In this document: piece after piece, positions 1 through 5,623 of the stretch
Layout: each line of letters opens with the position of its first letter
Numbering within the stretch: position 1 is the first letter of the stretch
Source of the DNA: Pseudomonadota bacterium
GTDB lineage: Bacteria > Desulfobacterota > Desulfobacteria > Desulfobacterales > Desulfobacteraceae
Direction of reading: 5' to 3'
NCBI GenBank assembly: GCA_018812385.1
Contig: JAHJDU010000243.1
Span: 1-5,653 of the forward strand
DNA length: 5,653 nucleotides
Made by a program: the position numbers and the translations under genes
Notes under the pieces: model-generated
Seen by the model: the letters and a program-made list of their open reading frames with translations, nothing else
Database searches by the model: none
What the model was told of the DNA's origin: nothing

Positions 1-889
1 CGGGCTGAGCACCGATTTCCATATATTTCCATGAAGACAGGTCATAATCAGAAAGAATAATATTGCCTTTTTCAATGGCATTGAGCACAGCAATTCCAAT
101 GGGCACTACAAACAGTACATCCGTGCATTTTTCCTCGGCAATGGCTTCAATTATCCATTTGGGGTCCCGAAAATCCCTGATTATCGTTCCCACAGCTCCA
201 GTAGCATAAAAGGGCGCCCATAAAAACATGGTTCCACTGTGATATAAAGGCAAAAAGAATAAATAATTATCATCCTTTTGAACGAAATAGCTCATTCCAT
301 TGCCAATGGCAGTATTATTAATTGAAAAATGGGTGTGAAGTACAGGTTTGGGTTTGCCTGTAGTACCTGAAGTGAACATCATGGCAAGGTCGTGATCCCT
401 GTCAACTTCCACCAGTGCATTTGAAATATCCTGGTATTCCTGGATTATTTTAAAATCTATCATATCATCCGGAACATCATTTCCTGTACAGATATAATTT
501 TTAATGGTGGCAAGGTCTTTTTGAGCAGGCTGGACAACTCCTAAAAATTCAGAACCAAGAATAAATACATCCGGGTTACAAACTTCGGCTGCATAGAGGA
601 TATCAGAACTTTCAAACCGGAAATTTAAGGGTACAACCACAGCCCCCAGGCGGATGATGGCATAATAGGTGACAAGCCATTCCAAAGAATCTTTCTGAAG
701 GTGCATAACAAAATCTCCATGCTTAACCCCCAGCTCCTTTGCCAAAAAATTCGCTGTTCGATTAATCTCGTCATTAAATTCCTGCCAGGTAAAGGTTCTT
801 CTTTCACCCGTTGCCGGGGTTCGTTCGATGAGGCAAACCTTGTCAGGAATGTGCCGAGCATGAATTGAAGCATAACCTGAATAATTCAA
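1..889 (-). CDS. ANL-family acyl-CoA ligase (AMP-forming), N-terminal part, cut by window edge
   Basis: This would activate a carboxylic acid with ATP to an acyl-adenylate and then a CoA thioester in the cytoplasm. I translated the frame by hand: it is open for 296 codons with no stop or frameshift and leaves the window at position 1. The P-loop (A3) motif TSGTTGKPK is at residues 173-181, followed by HTH. The LPLYHSG motif is near 213-219, and the end of the visible part reads EIGAQP, the region of the A5 substrate/adenine loop. The C-terminal swinging domain is outside the window. The start is TTG at 889-887: a strong SD lies 5 nt upstream, the protein then begins NYSGYASIHARHIPDKV as expected for the family, and the next in-frame Met is residue 62, which would delete conserved fold. 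The substrate is not readable; acetoacetate, an aryl acid or a beta-keto acid would fit the neighbours. Confidence 0.9.
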   Translation of the reverse strand, partial: MNYSGYASIHARHIPDKVCLIERTPATGERRTFTWQEFNDEINRTANFLAKELGVKHGDFVMHLQKDSLEWLVTYYAIIRLGAVVVPLNFRFESSDILYAAEVCNPDVFILGSEFLGVVQPAQKDLATIKNYICTGNDVPDDMIDFKIIQEYQDISNALVEVDRDHDLAMMFTSGTTGKPKPVLHTHFSINNTAIGNGMSYFVQKDDNYLFFLPLYHSGTMFLWAPFYATGAVGTIIRDFRDPKWIIEAIAEEKCTDVLFVVPIGIAVLNAIEKGNIILSDYDLSSWKYMEIGAQP

Positions 890-894
890 CGATG

Positions 895-903
895 CCCTCC
901 TTT
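895..903 (-). promoter_or_regulatory. Strong Shine-Dalgarno that fixes the TTG start of the acyl-CoA ligase
   Basis: Read on the minus strand this is AAAGGAGGG, nearly the full anti-SD complement, with 5 nt before the TTG codon at 889-887. No ATG or GTG in the ligase frame lies near it, so it is the main argument for a TTG start. Confidence 0.75.
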
Positions 904-913
904 GTTTTTATTA

Positions 914-919
914 ATTATA
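914..919 (-). promoter_or_regulatory. Candidate -10 box for the acyl-CoA ligase
   Basis: The minus strand reads TATAAT exactly, in an AT-rich stretch between the BKACE terminator and the ligase SD. A start about 7 nt downstream (near 907) would leave a short leader that still keeps the SD. No good -35 hexamer is seen at 16-18 nt spacing (AAGGAA-like at best). The A/T tracts at 951-965 could act as an upstream element. The composition here is so AT-rich that a chance match is possible. Confidence 0.35.
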
Positions 920-957
920 CCTATAAAACCAAAACTTTCCTTTTTTAACATTTTTTT

Positions 958-999
958 AAAAAAAATACTTGATAAATTTAGAAATTAACTTTATCAAGT
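958..999 (-). terminator. AU-rich intrinsic terminator overlapping the BKACE stop codon
   Basis: On the minus strand a perfect 10-bp inverted repeat (ACTTGATAAA at 999-990 and TTTATCAAGT at 976-967) encloses a 13-nt loop containing the BKACE stop. It is followed by one A and then eight T (965-958). The layout is that of a rho-independent terminator, but the stem has only two G/C pairs, so it may be leaky and allow read-through into the acyl-CoA ligase gene. Confidence 0.5.
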
Positions 1000-1913
1000 C
1001 CTTTTAATCCAAGTATCTGTCTTGCCTCATCTGATGTTGCAGGCACAAGGCTCATTTCCTTTGCAATCCTTTTTATCATACCCACCTGATCAGCACTTGC
1101 TTTTGCCATGATGCCTTTACCTGCATAGATCGAATCTTCAAGCCCGACCCTTACATTTTGTGCACCCATTGCCATGGCCGTCGTAGTGATGGGAATCTGG
1201 AATCTTCCACCGGCGGCAACTGACCAGGTAAAATTTTCTTCCCCAAGAACTTCCTTTGCCTCATCAAAAATCAAAACCAGATGTTTTACCGAGGGTGTCA
1301 TCCATCCCACCATGGGACCAAATACAAACTGCAAATGGGCCGGAGCTTTTAACAGGTTTTCTTCAAACAGCCATTTGACATAGGAGACATGGCCCAGCTC
1401 ATAAATTTCAAGTTCTGGTTTGGTATCAATTTCAAGAAAGGTTTTTCCATAAATTATGTCATCGTTAAAGGTTGGTCTGAAGGTTACATTCTTGCACAGT
1501 TCAAGATAATCTTTTTCCCATTCATGTTTAAATTCTTTAAACCGGCCTGCTATCTGGAAAATACCAAAATTAAAAGGTGCTGGATCAAAAGAACACATTT
1601 CAGGCCTAAGCTGCTTGATGGGGATCAATTTTTCTTCAGTGGTCTGATTCATTCCGCCACCTGTGGTGGGGAGCAGTATCATATTACATCTGGCTTTGAT
1701 CTTTGAACATACTTCCATGAAAAGATCCGGATCAGATACTGGTAATCCGTTTTCAGGATTTCTTACATGGATATGGGCAATGGCAGCGCCTGCCTCATGG
1801 GCTTTTACTGCATCCTCCACAATCTGGTCAGGAGTTATGGGAAGGTAATCACTCATGGTTGGAATATGAACAGATCCGGTAACGGCTGCTGTGATGATTA
1901 TTTTATTATCCAT
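978..1913 (-). CDS. Beta-keto acid cleavage enzyme (BKACE, DUF849 / Kce-like)
   Basis: BKACE enzymes are Zn-dependent TIM-barrel proteins that convert a beta-keto acid plus acetyl-CoA into acetoacetate and an acyl-CoA; the type member Kce acts in lysine fermentation. Visible landmarks in this 311-aa protein are the N-terminal strand IIITAAVTGSV, the metal-binding HIHVR (His47, His49), PTTGGG (Thr83-Thr84), NFG (115-117), PELEIYE (166-172) and RVGLED, whose Glu259 should be the third metal ligand and whose Arg255 matches a catalytic Arg of Kce. It is about 35 aa longer than Kce because of an insert near residues 120-160, and it ends LKGLDKVNF like the longer DUF849 subclass (from memory). Val15 stands where Kce has Glu14, a residue tied to binding the substrate amino group, so the substrate is probably not 3-keto-5-aminohexanoate. 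The SD AGGAG is at 1928-1924. The gene follows the regulator by 38 bp. Confidence 0.92.
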   Translation of the reverse strand: MDNKIIITAAVTGSVHIPTMSDYLPITPDQIVEDAVKAHEAGAAIAHIHVRNPENGLPVSDPDLFMEVCSKIKARCNMILLPTTGGGMNQTTEEKLIPIKQLRPEMCSFDPAPFNFGIFQIAGRFKEFKHEWEKDYLELCKNVTFRPTFNDDIIYGKTFLEIDTKPELEIYELGHVSYVKWLFEENLLKAPAHLQFVFGPMVGWMTPSVKHLVLIFDEAKEVLGEENFTWSVAAGGRFQIPITTTAMAMGAQNVRVGLEDSIYAGKGIMAKASADQVGMIKRIAKEMSLVPATSDEARQILGLKGLDKVNF

Positions 1914-1951
1914 TTTTTTAATTCTCCTGTTACAAAAATTTTTATTATCTC

Positions 1952-2434
1952 TTACAATCCATATTCTTCGTCAAGGTCAAGAACAAACATTTTCTTATCC
2001 TTGACATTATCAATCACAAAAGAAGATTTAATGACCTGAATACCTTGTATCTGGGTGAGCTTCATGTTCATAAAATTACCATATGCTTTAATATCTTTTG
2101 CAATCACCTTTAGGATAAAGTCATTTGCACCGGCAATCTGGTAGCATTGAATGACTTCATCCAGCTCAGCAAATTTTTCCTTTATGGCGGCCACAGATGA
2201 AAGACTGCTCAGGCTTAAGCTGATATTGACCATGGCCATAATTGTAAACCCGATTTTTTCAGGATCAATTACAGCTGTAAAATGAGAAATCACCCCTGCA
2301 AGCTCCAGTCGTTTTACCCTTTCAAGGGTTGCAGGGGCTGAGATCCCGACAATCTTAGACAACCTGGAATTTGTTGTTTTTCCATTTTCTTGAAGTGTAT
2401 TTAAAATCTGCTTGTCAATTTTATCCAGAACCAT
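1952..2434 (-). CDS. Lrp/AsnC-family transcriptional regulator
   Basis: This 160-aa protein has the usual Lrp/AsnC length and layout. An N-terminal winged HTH opens with LDKIDKQILNTLQENGKTT, with the recognition region around residues 22-42 (SRLSKIVGISAPATLERVKRLE). A linker strand (HFTAVIDPEKIGF) leads into an alpha-beta RAM effector domain at about 65-145, which carries the typical G-x-x-D-F-hydrophobic segment (GANDFILKV, 102-110). Such proteins bind DNA as dimers to octamers and respond to amino acids. The gene starts 8 bp after the aminotransferase, whose stop codon overlaps the SD (TGAGGAAATAAATG), so the two are probably translationally coupled. It sits inside the operon and so probably controls it in response to the substrate amino acid. 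No clear Lrp operator could be identified. The tail after about residue 146 (KKMFVLDLDEEYGL) is a short acidic extension. Confidence 0.93.
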   Translation of the reverse strand: MVLDKIDKQILNTLQENGKTTNSRLSKIVGISAPATLERVKRLELAGVISHFTAVIDPEKIGFTIMAMVNISLSLSSLSSVAAIKEKFAELDEVIQCYQIAGANDFILKVIAKDIKAYGNFMNMKLTQIQGIQVIKSSFVIDNVKDKKMFVLDLDEEYGL

Positions 2435-2442
2435 TTATTTCC

Positions 2443-3798
2443 TCACAATAATAAATGCTTATATTTTTCTTTAATCAATGGCAACAATTCTTTTAATGTT
2501 TCATCTATTTTATTGACCAGATTATCAATTTCTGGTTCTGTCATTATGGTAGACAGGATAAATAATCCCCTTGGAATTGTAAAAAATCCTTTGTTCAGTA
2601 AGGACAGGTGCATCAGCGTGTGAAGCTGTTCTTCTGATTTTAAGACCTGCTCTGCCGTTGTGATCGGTTCATTGACAAAATGCAGGTTCAGCAAAGATCC
2701 GATCTGGTTGGACTGGATATTTAATTCATTGGATTTAAAACTTTCCAAAAGGCCCTTCTGGAAATGATCCCCCAGTTTATTAATATAGGTTACAGCTTTT
2801 TCATCATACTTGGACAAGGCAGCGAATCCCGCCTGCATAACTGTTTCATACCCGTTAAATGTTCCAGAATGGTATAATGGCCTGTCCGTGTTTTCATGGC
2901 AAAAAATATTCATGATTTCTTTTTTGCCGCCAAACACACCAATGGGAAGCCCACCGCCCACAACCTTTCCAACCGTTGTCAGATCCGGTGTAACCCCATA
3001 AAGCGTCTGGCACCCGCCTGTATGGACCCTGTAAGAAAAAATCTCATCAAAAATCAGCAGAACATTATTATCCAATGTCACTTTGCGCACATGTTCAAGA
3101 TAGCCGGGCTTTGGCAGCACAACACCACCAGCCCCAAGAAAGGGCTCCATGATGACCGCAGCCAGTTGATCAGCATTTTCCTTTACTGCTTTTTCAAGGG
3201 CATTAAAATCATTAAATGGCACTTCCAGCATGTCCTGGGTCATACCTTTGGGAATCCCTGCAGTAATGACATTCTTTTTTGTGGATGCTGCCACGCAGTC
3301 ATGGGTTCCATGAAACCCGCCAGTCATTTTCAGGATCTTGTCTTTCCCGGTGTAAGCCCTTGCCGTCCTTAAAACAAACAGAGTGGCTTCTGTTCCTGAA
3401 TTTACAAACCTGACCCTGTCAAACCCGGGTATCCTTTCGCATAAGAGCTTGGCCAGTTTATACTGCCCATTTGTAGGGGTAGAGTACTGGGACCCCTTTG
3501 CAATGCCTTCCTGAACGGCCTTTACAACATCCGGGTCACCATGGCCATGGACAATGGCACCATAGGCATTGGTTACATCAAAAAGTTTATGCCCTTCATG
3601 GGTATAGACATAGGCCCCCTGTCCATAATCAATATGAATGGGATAGGGTTTAAAATAACTTAGGCTTCTGGTTGCACCACCAGGAATATAATTGATCAGT
3701 TTTTCATGCCGCTCTCTGGAAACAGGAAATTTTTCCTTATAGGCATCTGCAATTTTCTTTTCAATTTGTTCTTCAATGCTAATTTGTTCTATATTCAT
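2443..3798 (-). CDS. Class III PLP aminotransferase, likely beta-amino acid transaminase
   Basis: This fold-type I aminotransferase resembles glutamate-1-semialdehyde aminomutase; homology search would probably label it hemL-like. PLP landmarks are SGTEA (134-138), GFHG (161-164), the pyridine-N aspartate in IFDE (Asp251), the Schiff-base lysine in TVGKVVGGGLPIG (Lys278) and SGTF (311-314; phosphate contact from the partner subunit). The substrate side carries PGGATRS with Arg44, where true GSA aminomutases have PGGVNSPVRA. In the beta-phenylalanine aminotransferase of Variovorax the equivalent PGGxTR arginine (Arg41) holds the beta-amino acid carboxylate and Arg398 holds the keto acceptor; Arg410 in IPRGLF may match the latter. 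Its likely job is to turn the beta-amino acid made by the upstream mutase into a beta-keto acid. The SD AAGGA is at 3810-3806. 451 aa fits the family. The amino acceptor and exact substrate are not proven. Confidence 0.9.
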   Translation of the reverse strand: MNIEQISIEEQIEKKIADAYKEKFPVSRERHEKLINYIPGGATRSLSYFKPYPIHIDYGQGAYVYTHEGHKLFDVTNAYGAIVHGHGDPDVVKAVQEGIAKGSQYSTPTNGQYKLAKLLCERIPGFDRVRFVNSGTEATLFVLRTARAYTGKDKILKMTGGFHGTHDCVAASTKKNVITAGIPKGMTQDMLEVPFNDFNALEKAVKENADQLAAVIMEPFLGAGGVVLPKPGYLEHVRKVTLDNNVLLIFDEIFSYRVHTGGCQTLYGVTPDLTTVGKVVGGGLPIGVFGGKKEIMNIFCHENTDRPLYHSGTFNGYETVMQAGFAALSKYDEKAVTYINKLGDHFQKGLLESFKSNELNIQSNQIGSLLNLHFVNEPITTAEQVLKSEEQLHTLMHLSLLNKGFFTIPRGLFILSTIMTEPEIDNLVNKIDETLKELLPLIKEKYKHLLL

Positions 3799-3812
3799 GA
3801 TTTCGTCCTTGG

Positions 3813-3820
3813 TTATTTAG
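3813..3820. repeat. Left copy of putative 8-bp target-site duplication
   Basis: TTATTTAG directly abuts the left terminal repeat at 3821. The right copy at 3981-3988 is TTATTTAA, seven of eight bases identical. The exact abutment on both sides supports insertion; the AT-rich content weakens it a little. Confidence 0.5.
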
Positions 3821-3847
3821 TGCCTGAACGAAAACCCCGTTCAGGCA
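3821..3847. repeat. Perfect 10-bp hairpin at the left end of the MITE-like element
   Basis: TGCCTGAACG and CGTTCAGGCA form a perfect stem with a 7-nt loop (AAAACCC). In the minus-strand transcript it lies about 10 nt upstream of the aminotransferase SD (3810-3806). No U tract follows it in that direction, so it is not a normal terminator there. It could stabilise or pause the transcript, or simply be part of the element end. Confidence 0.7.
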
Positions 3848-3851
3848 TGGT

Positions 3852-3897
3852 TTTAAGTTTTAGGATTTAGGATTTAACTTAAAACCTAAAACTTAAA
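3852..3897. repeat. Internal 13-bp inverted repeat with TTTAGGA-type short repeats
   Basis: TTTAAGTTTTAGG (3852-3864) and CCTAAAACTTAAA (3885-3897) are perfectly complementary around a 20-nt loop, and after one mismatch two more pairs extend the stem. The loop and right flank repeat the theme (TTTAGGA twice in tandem near 3860-3873; CCTAAAAC at 3885-3892 and again at 3899-3906). This low-complexity block gives the element a long AT-rich stem. Confidence 0.65.
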
Positions 3898-3980
3898 CCC
3901 TAAAACAAGAAACAATCTCGGATAGTTGCAAATCTCTAACCAAAATTGGAAAACTATATTTCGGGGTTTTCGGTCGGTCA

Positions 3981-3988
3981 TTATTTAA
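3981..3988. repeat. Right copy of putative 8-bp target-site duplication
   Basis: TTATTTAA lies between the right terminal repeat (ending at 3980) and the stop codon of the MIO enzyme (3991-3989). It pairs as a direct repeat with TTATTTAG at 3813-3820. The insertion therefore fell just behind the stop codon and did not damage the gene. Confidence 0.5.
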
Positions 3989-5611
3989 TCATTCTTTAGT
4001 ATGAACGATCAGAAGCTCGCCAACCTCTTTTTCAACCCTTTCAACAAACTCACCTGATTCAATTCTGGCTTTGAGTTCTTCAAGATCATCAATGTAAACC
4101 TTGTCATAATCCATGTATTCAAGGGTTTCACGAACCGCTTTGTGCATGATTTTACCAGCAGGGCTTAATAAGTCAACACCCCTTAAATCTGCTGCCTGGG
4201 CAGCGCAAAGCAGCTCAAAAGACAGAATGTGATTGGTATTTTCAACAATCTTTCTGGCTTTTCTTCCGGCAATCAGACCAAAGCTGACAATATCCTGAAA
4301 GTCTGCCGTCGATGTGATGGATTGAATTGACGCTGGTACGGCAAGGGTTCTGTTCTCTGCCACAAGAGATGTTGTCATGAACTGACCGCCCATAAGCCCC
4401 ATGCGAACGCCTGTATCTTCTTTGCACAGAAAGGGGGGAAGCCCCGTACTATGTGCTGAATCCATAAATCTGTCGATTCGCCTATCACTGACAACCCCGA
4501 TGTTCACCATGGAGATAGCCAGGCAGTCCATTACAAACGATATGGGCTGTCCGTGGAAATGTCCATTATGAATAAATGTGTCCCATTCCGTAAATATCAA
4601 AGGATTGTCATTACTGGAATTGAGCTCTCTTAAAAGAACTTCCCGGGCGTGTTGTACAGCCTCTTTTGTGGGGCCCACAAACTGGGGGGTGCACCGAATG
4701 GAGTAGGCATCTTCAACGGGAATATCTGCCACAGTAATACCTTCATGTTTTTTAAGCACGGCCTGAAGTCTCAATGAGAGTTCCTGTTCATCAATGGCCA
4801 TATTACTTCCGGCTAAAAGTTTGGTTAGATTCATGGCAGTGGCATATTGACCCGGATGATATTTTTGTTCATGAACTCTCACATCAAAGGGATTGGTTCT
4901 TCCCATGAGGGTTTCAATGGCAAAGGCGGCAATAATATCAGAGTTTTTCAATGTATTGGTGGCCTCTGTAATAACTGTACAGGCAAGACCCACCATACCG
5001 GAAGTACCATTGATAAGGGATAAGCCTTCTTTTGCACTCAAGTACATAAGTTCTATACCGGCAGCTTTCATTGCCTCTTTACCCGGCAGAAGTTTGCCTT
5101 TATAGTTTGCCTTCCATTCACCAAAGGCAACGCTTGCGATACAGCCTAAAGGTCCTAGATCGCCACTGGTACCAAGAGAGCCTTTTCTAGGAACAAGGGG
5201 AAAAACATTTTTATTAATCATTTCCAGATAGATTTTTAAATTTACTTCTTTAATACCGGAATAACCGCGGCAAAGAGAGTTGGCCCTGGCGATCATGAAG
5301 ATTCTGACAAGCTCATCTTCAAATGGTCTGCCGACCTGGGTGGTTATACTCCTGACAAGATTTTTCTGGAAATCATTATCTCTTTCTTTGGGCAGAAGAT
5401 GATCAACCAGACCGCCGCAACTTGTATTTACACCATAGATACAACGTTCTTCATTGGCCCTTTTATCGACCAGTTTTCTGCAATCACGAATCTTGGGCCA
5501 GTTCTTTTTGTCAACTTCAACTTTCATAGACAAATTTTTACCGGCTTTCATCAATTCTTCAATTGTTAAGGTATAACCGTCAAGAATGAGAGTATTGTTT
5601 TTGATTGGCAT
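3989..5611 (-). CDS. MIO-dependent aromatic amino acid 2,3-aminomutase / ammonia-lyase (phenylalanine aminomutase-like)
   Basis: This 540-aa cytoplasmic enzyme belongs to the HAL/PAL superfamily, whose electrophilic MIO cofactor forms from three chain residues. The motif GSLGTSGDLGPL gives Thr148-Ser149-Gly150 as the triad. Other active-site landmarks are the lid tyrosine in YGVNTSCGG (Tyr59), NGTSGM (Asn201), AYSIRCTPQ (Tyr303, Arg306), NSSNDNPLI (331-339), NGHFHGQ (349-355), GLMGGQFMT (405-413), Glu419 and DFQDIVSFG (437-445). TSG instead of the usual ASG, YGVNTS, and the downstream blocks resemble Pantoea phenylalanine aminomutase and EncP (from memory) rather than HutH. The selectivity pair that is Ser-His in HAL, His-Leu in TAL and Phe-Leu in PAL is Ser89-Ile90 here. 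This argues against histidine and 4-hydroxyphenyl recognition and favours phenylalanine. Mutase versus lyase cannot be settled from sequence; the adjacent aminotransferase and BKACE favour mutase. The start is supported by AAGGAG 6 nt upstream. Confidence 0.92.
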   Translation of the reverse strand: MPIKNNTLILDGYTLTIEELMKAGKNLSMKVEVDKKNWPKIRDCRKLVDKRANEERCIYGVNTSCGGLVDHLLPKERDNDFQKNLVRSITTQVGRPFEDELVRIFMIARANSLCRGYSGIKEVNLKIYLEMINKNVFPLVPRKGSLGTSGDLGPLGCIASVAFGEWKANYKGKLLPGKEAMKAAGIELMYLSAKEGLSLINGTSGMVGLACTVITEATNTLKNSDIIAAFAIETLMGRTNPFDVRVHEQKYHPGQYATAMNLTKLLAGSNMAIDEQELSLRLQAVLKKHEGITVADIPVEDAYSIRCTPQFVGPTKEAVQHAREVLLRELNSSNDNPLIFTEWDTFIHNGHFHGQPISFVMDCLAISMVNIGVVSDRRIDRFMDSAHSTGLPPFLCKEDTGVRMGLMGGQFMTTSLVAENRTLAVPASIQSITSTADFQDIVSFGLIAGRKARKIVENTNHILSFELLCAAQAADLRGVDLLSPAGKIMHKAVRETLEYMDYDKVYIDDLEELKARIESGEFVERVEKEVGELLIVHTKE

Positions 5612-5617
5612 GATTTT

Positions 5618-5623
5618 CTCCTT
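5618..5623 (-). promoter_or_regulatory. Shine-Dalgarno of the MIO enzyme
   Basis: AAGGAG on the minus strand lies 6 nt before the ATG at 5611-5609, which fixes that start. The remaining 30 bp up to the window edge are AT-rich and carry no gene; a TATAAT within them is too close to the SD to be a convincing promoter for this start. Confidence 0.75.

Larger units (their letters stand above)
3821..3980. mobile_element. MITE-like 160-bp element with terminal inverted repeats
   Basis: The left end (3821-3839, TGCCTGAACGAAAACCCCG) and the right end (3962-3980, CGGGGTTTTCGGTCGGTCA) are inverted copies matching at 16 of 19 bases, including an unbroken inner 11-bp block. The bases just outside, TTATTTAG and TTATTTAA, form an 8-bp near-perfect direct repeat. 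No coding sequence lies inside; instead there are a second hairpin and short telomere-like repeats. A non-autonomous transposable element fits best. I cannot name the parent insertion sequence; an 8-bp duplication occurs in several IS families. Without the element and one duplication the two flanking genes would be 22 bp apart, with the aminotransferase SD intact. Confidence 0.55.

Noticed and set aside
625..873. 82-codon open frame on the minus strand inside the acyl-CoA ligase region
   Set aside because: It is a shadow in another frame. The ligase frame is open throughout and carries the family motifs; this one shows no recognisable domain.
1174..3372. Several plus-strand open frames opposite BKACE, the regulator and the aminotransferase
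   Set aside because: All lie antisense to genes with clear conserved motifs and their products show no recognisable family features.
2443..3798. Glutamate-1-semialdehyde aminomutase (HemL) call
   Set aside because: The PGGVNSPVRA signature is replaced by PGGATRS and the context is amino acid catabolism, not tetrapyrrole synthesis.
3821..3847. Hairpin read as an intrinsic terminator after the MIO enzyme
   Set aside because: On the minus-strand transcript it is followed by CUAAAUAACC, not a U tract. On the plus strand no gene precedes it.
3989..5611. Plain histidine ammonia-lyase (HutH) call
   Set aside because: The histidine-recognition position is Ile90, the triad is TSG, and no hut genes are adjacent; the neighbours handle beta-amino and beta-keto acids.
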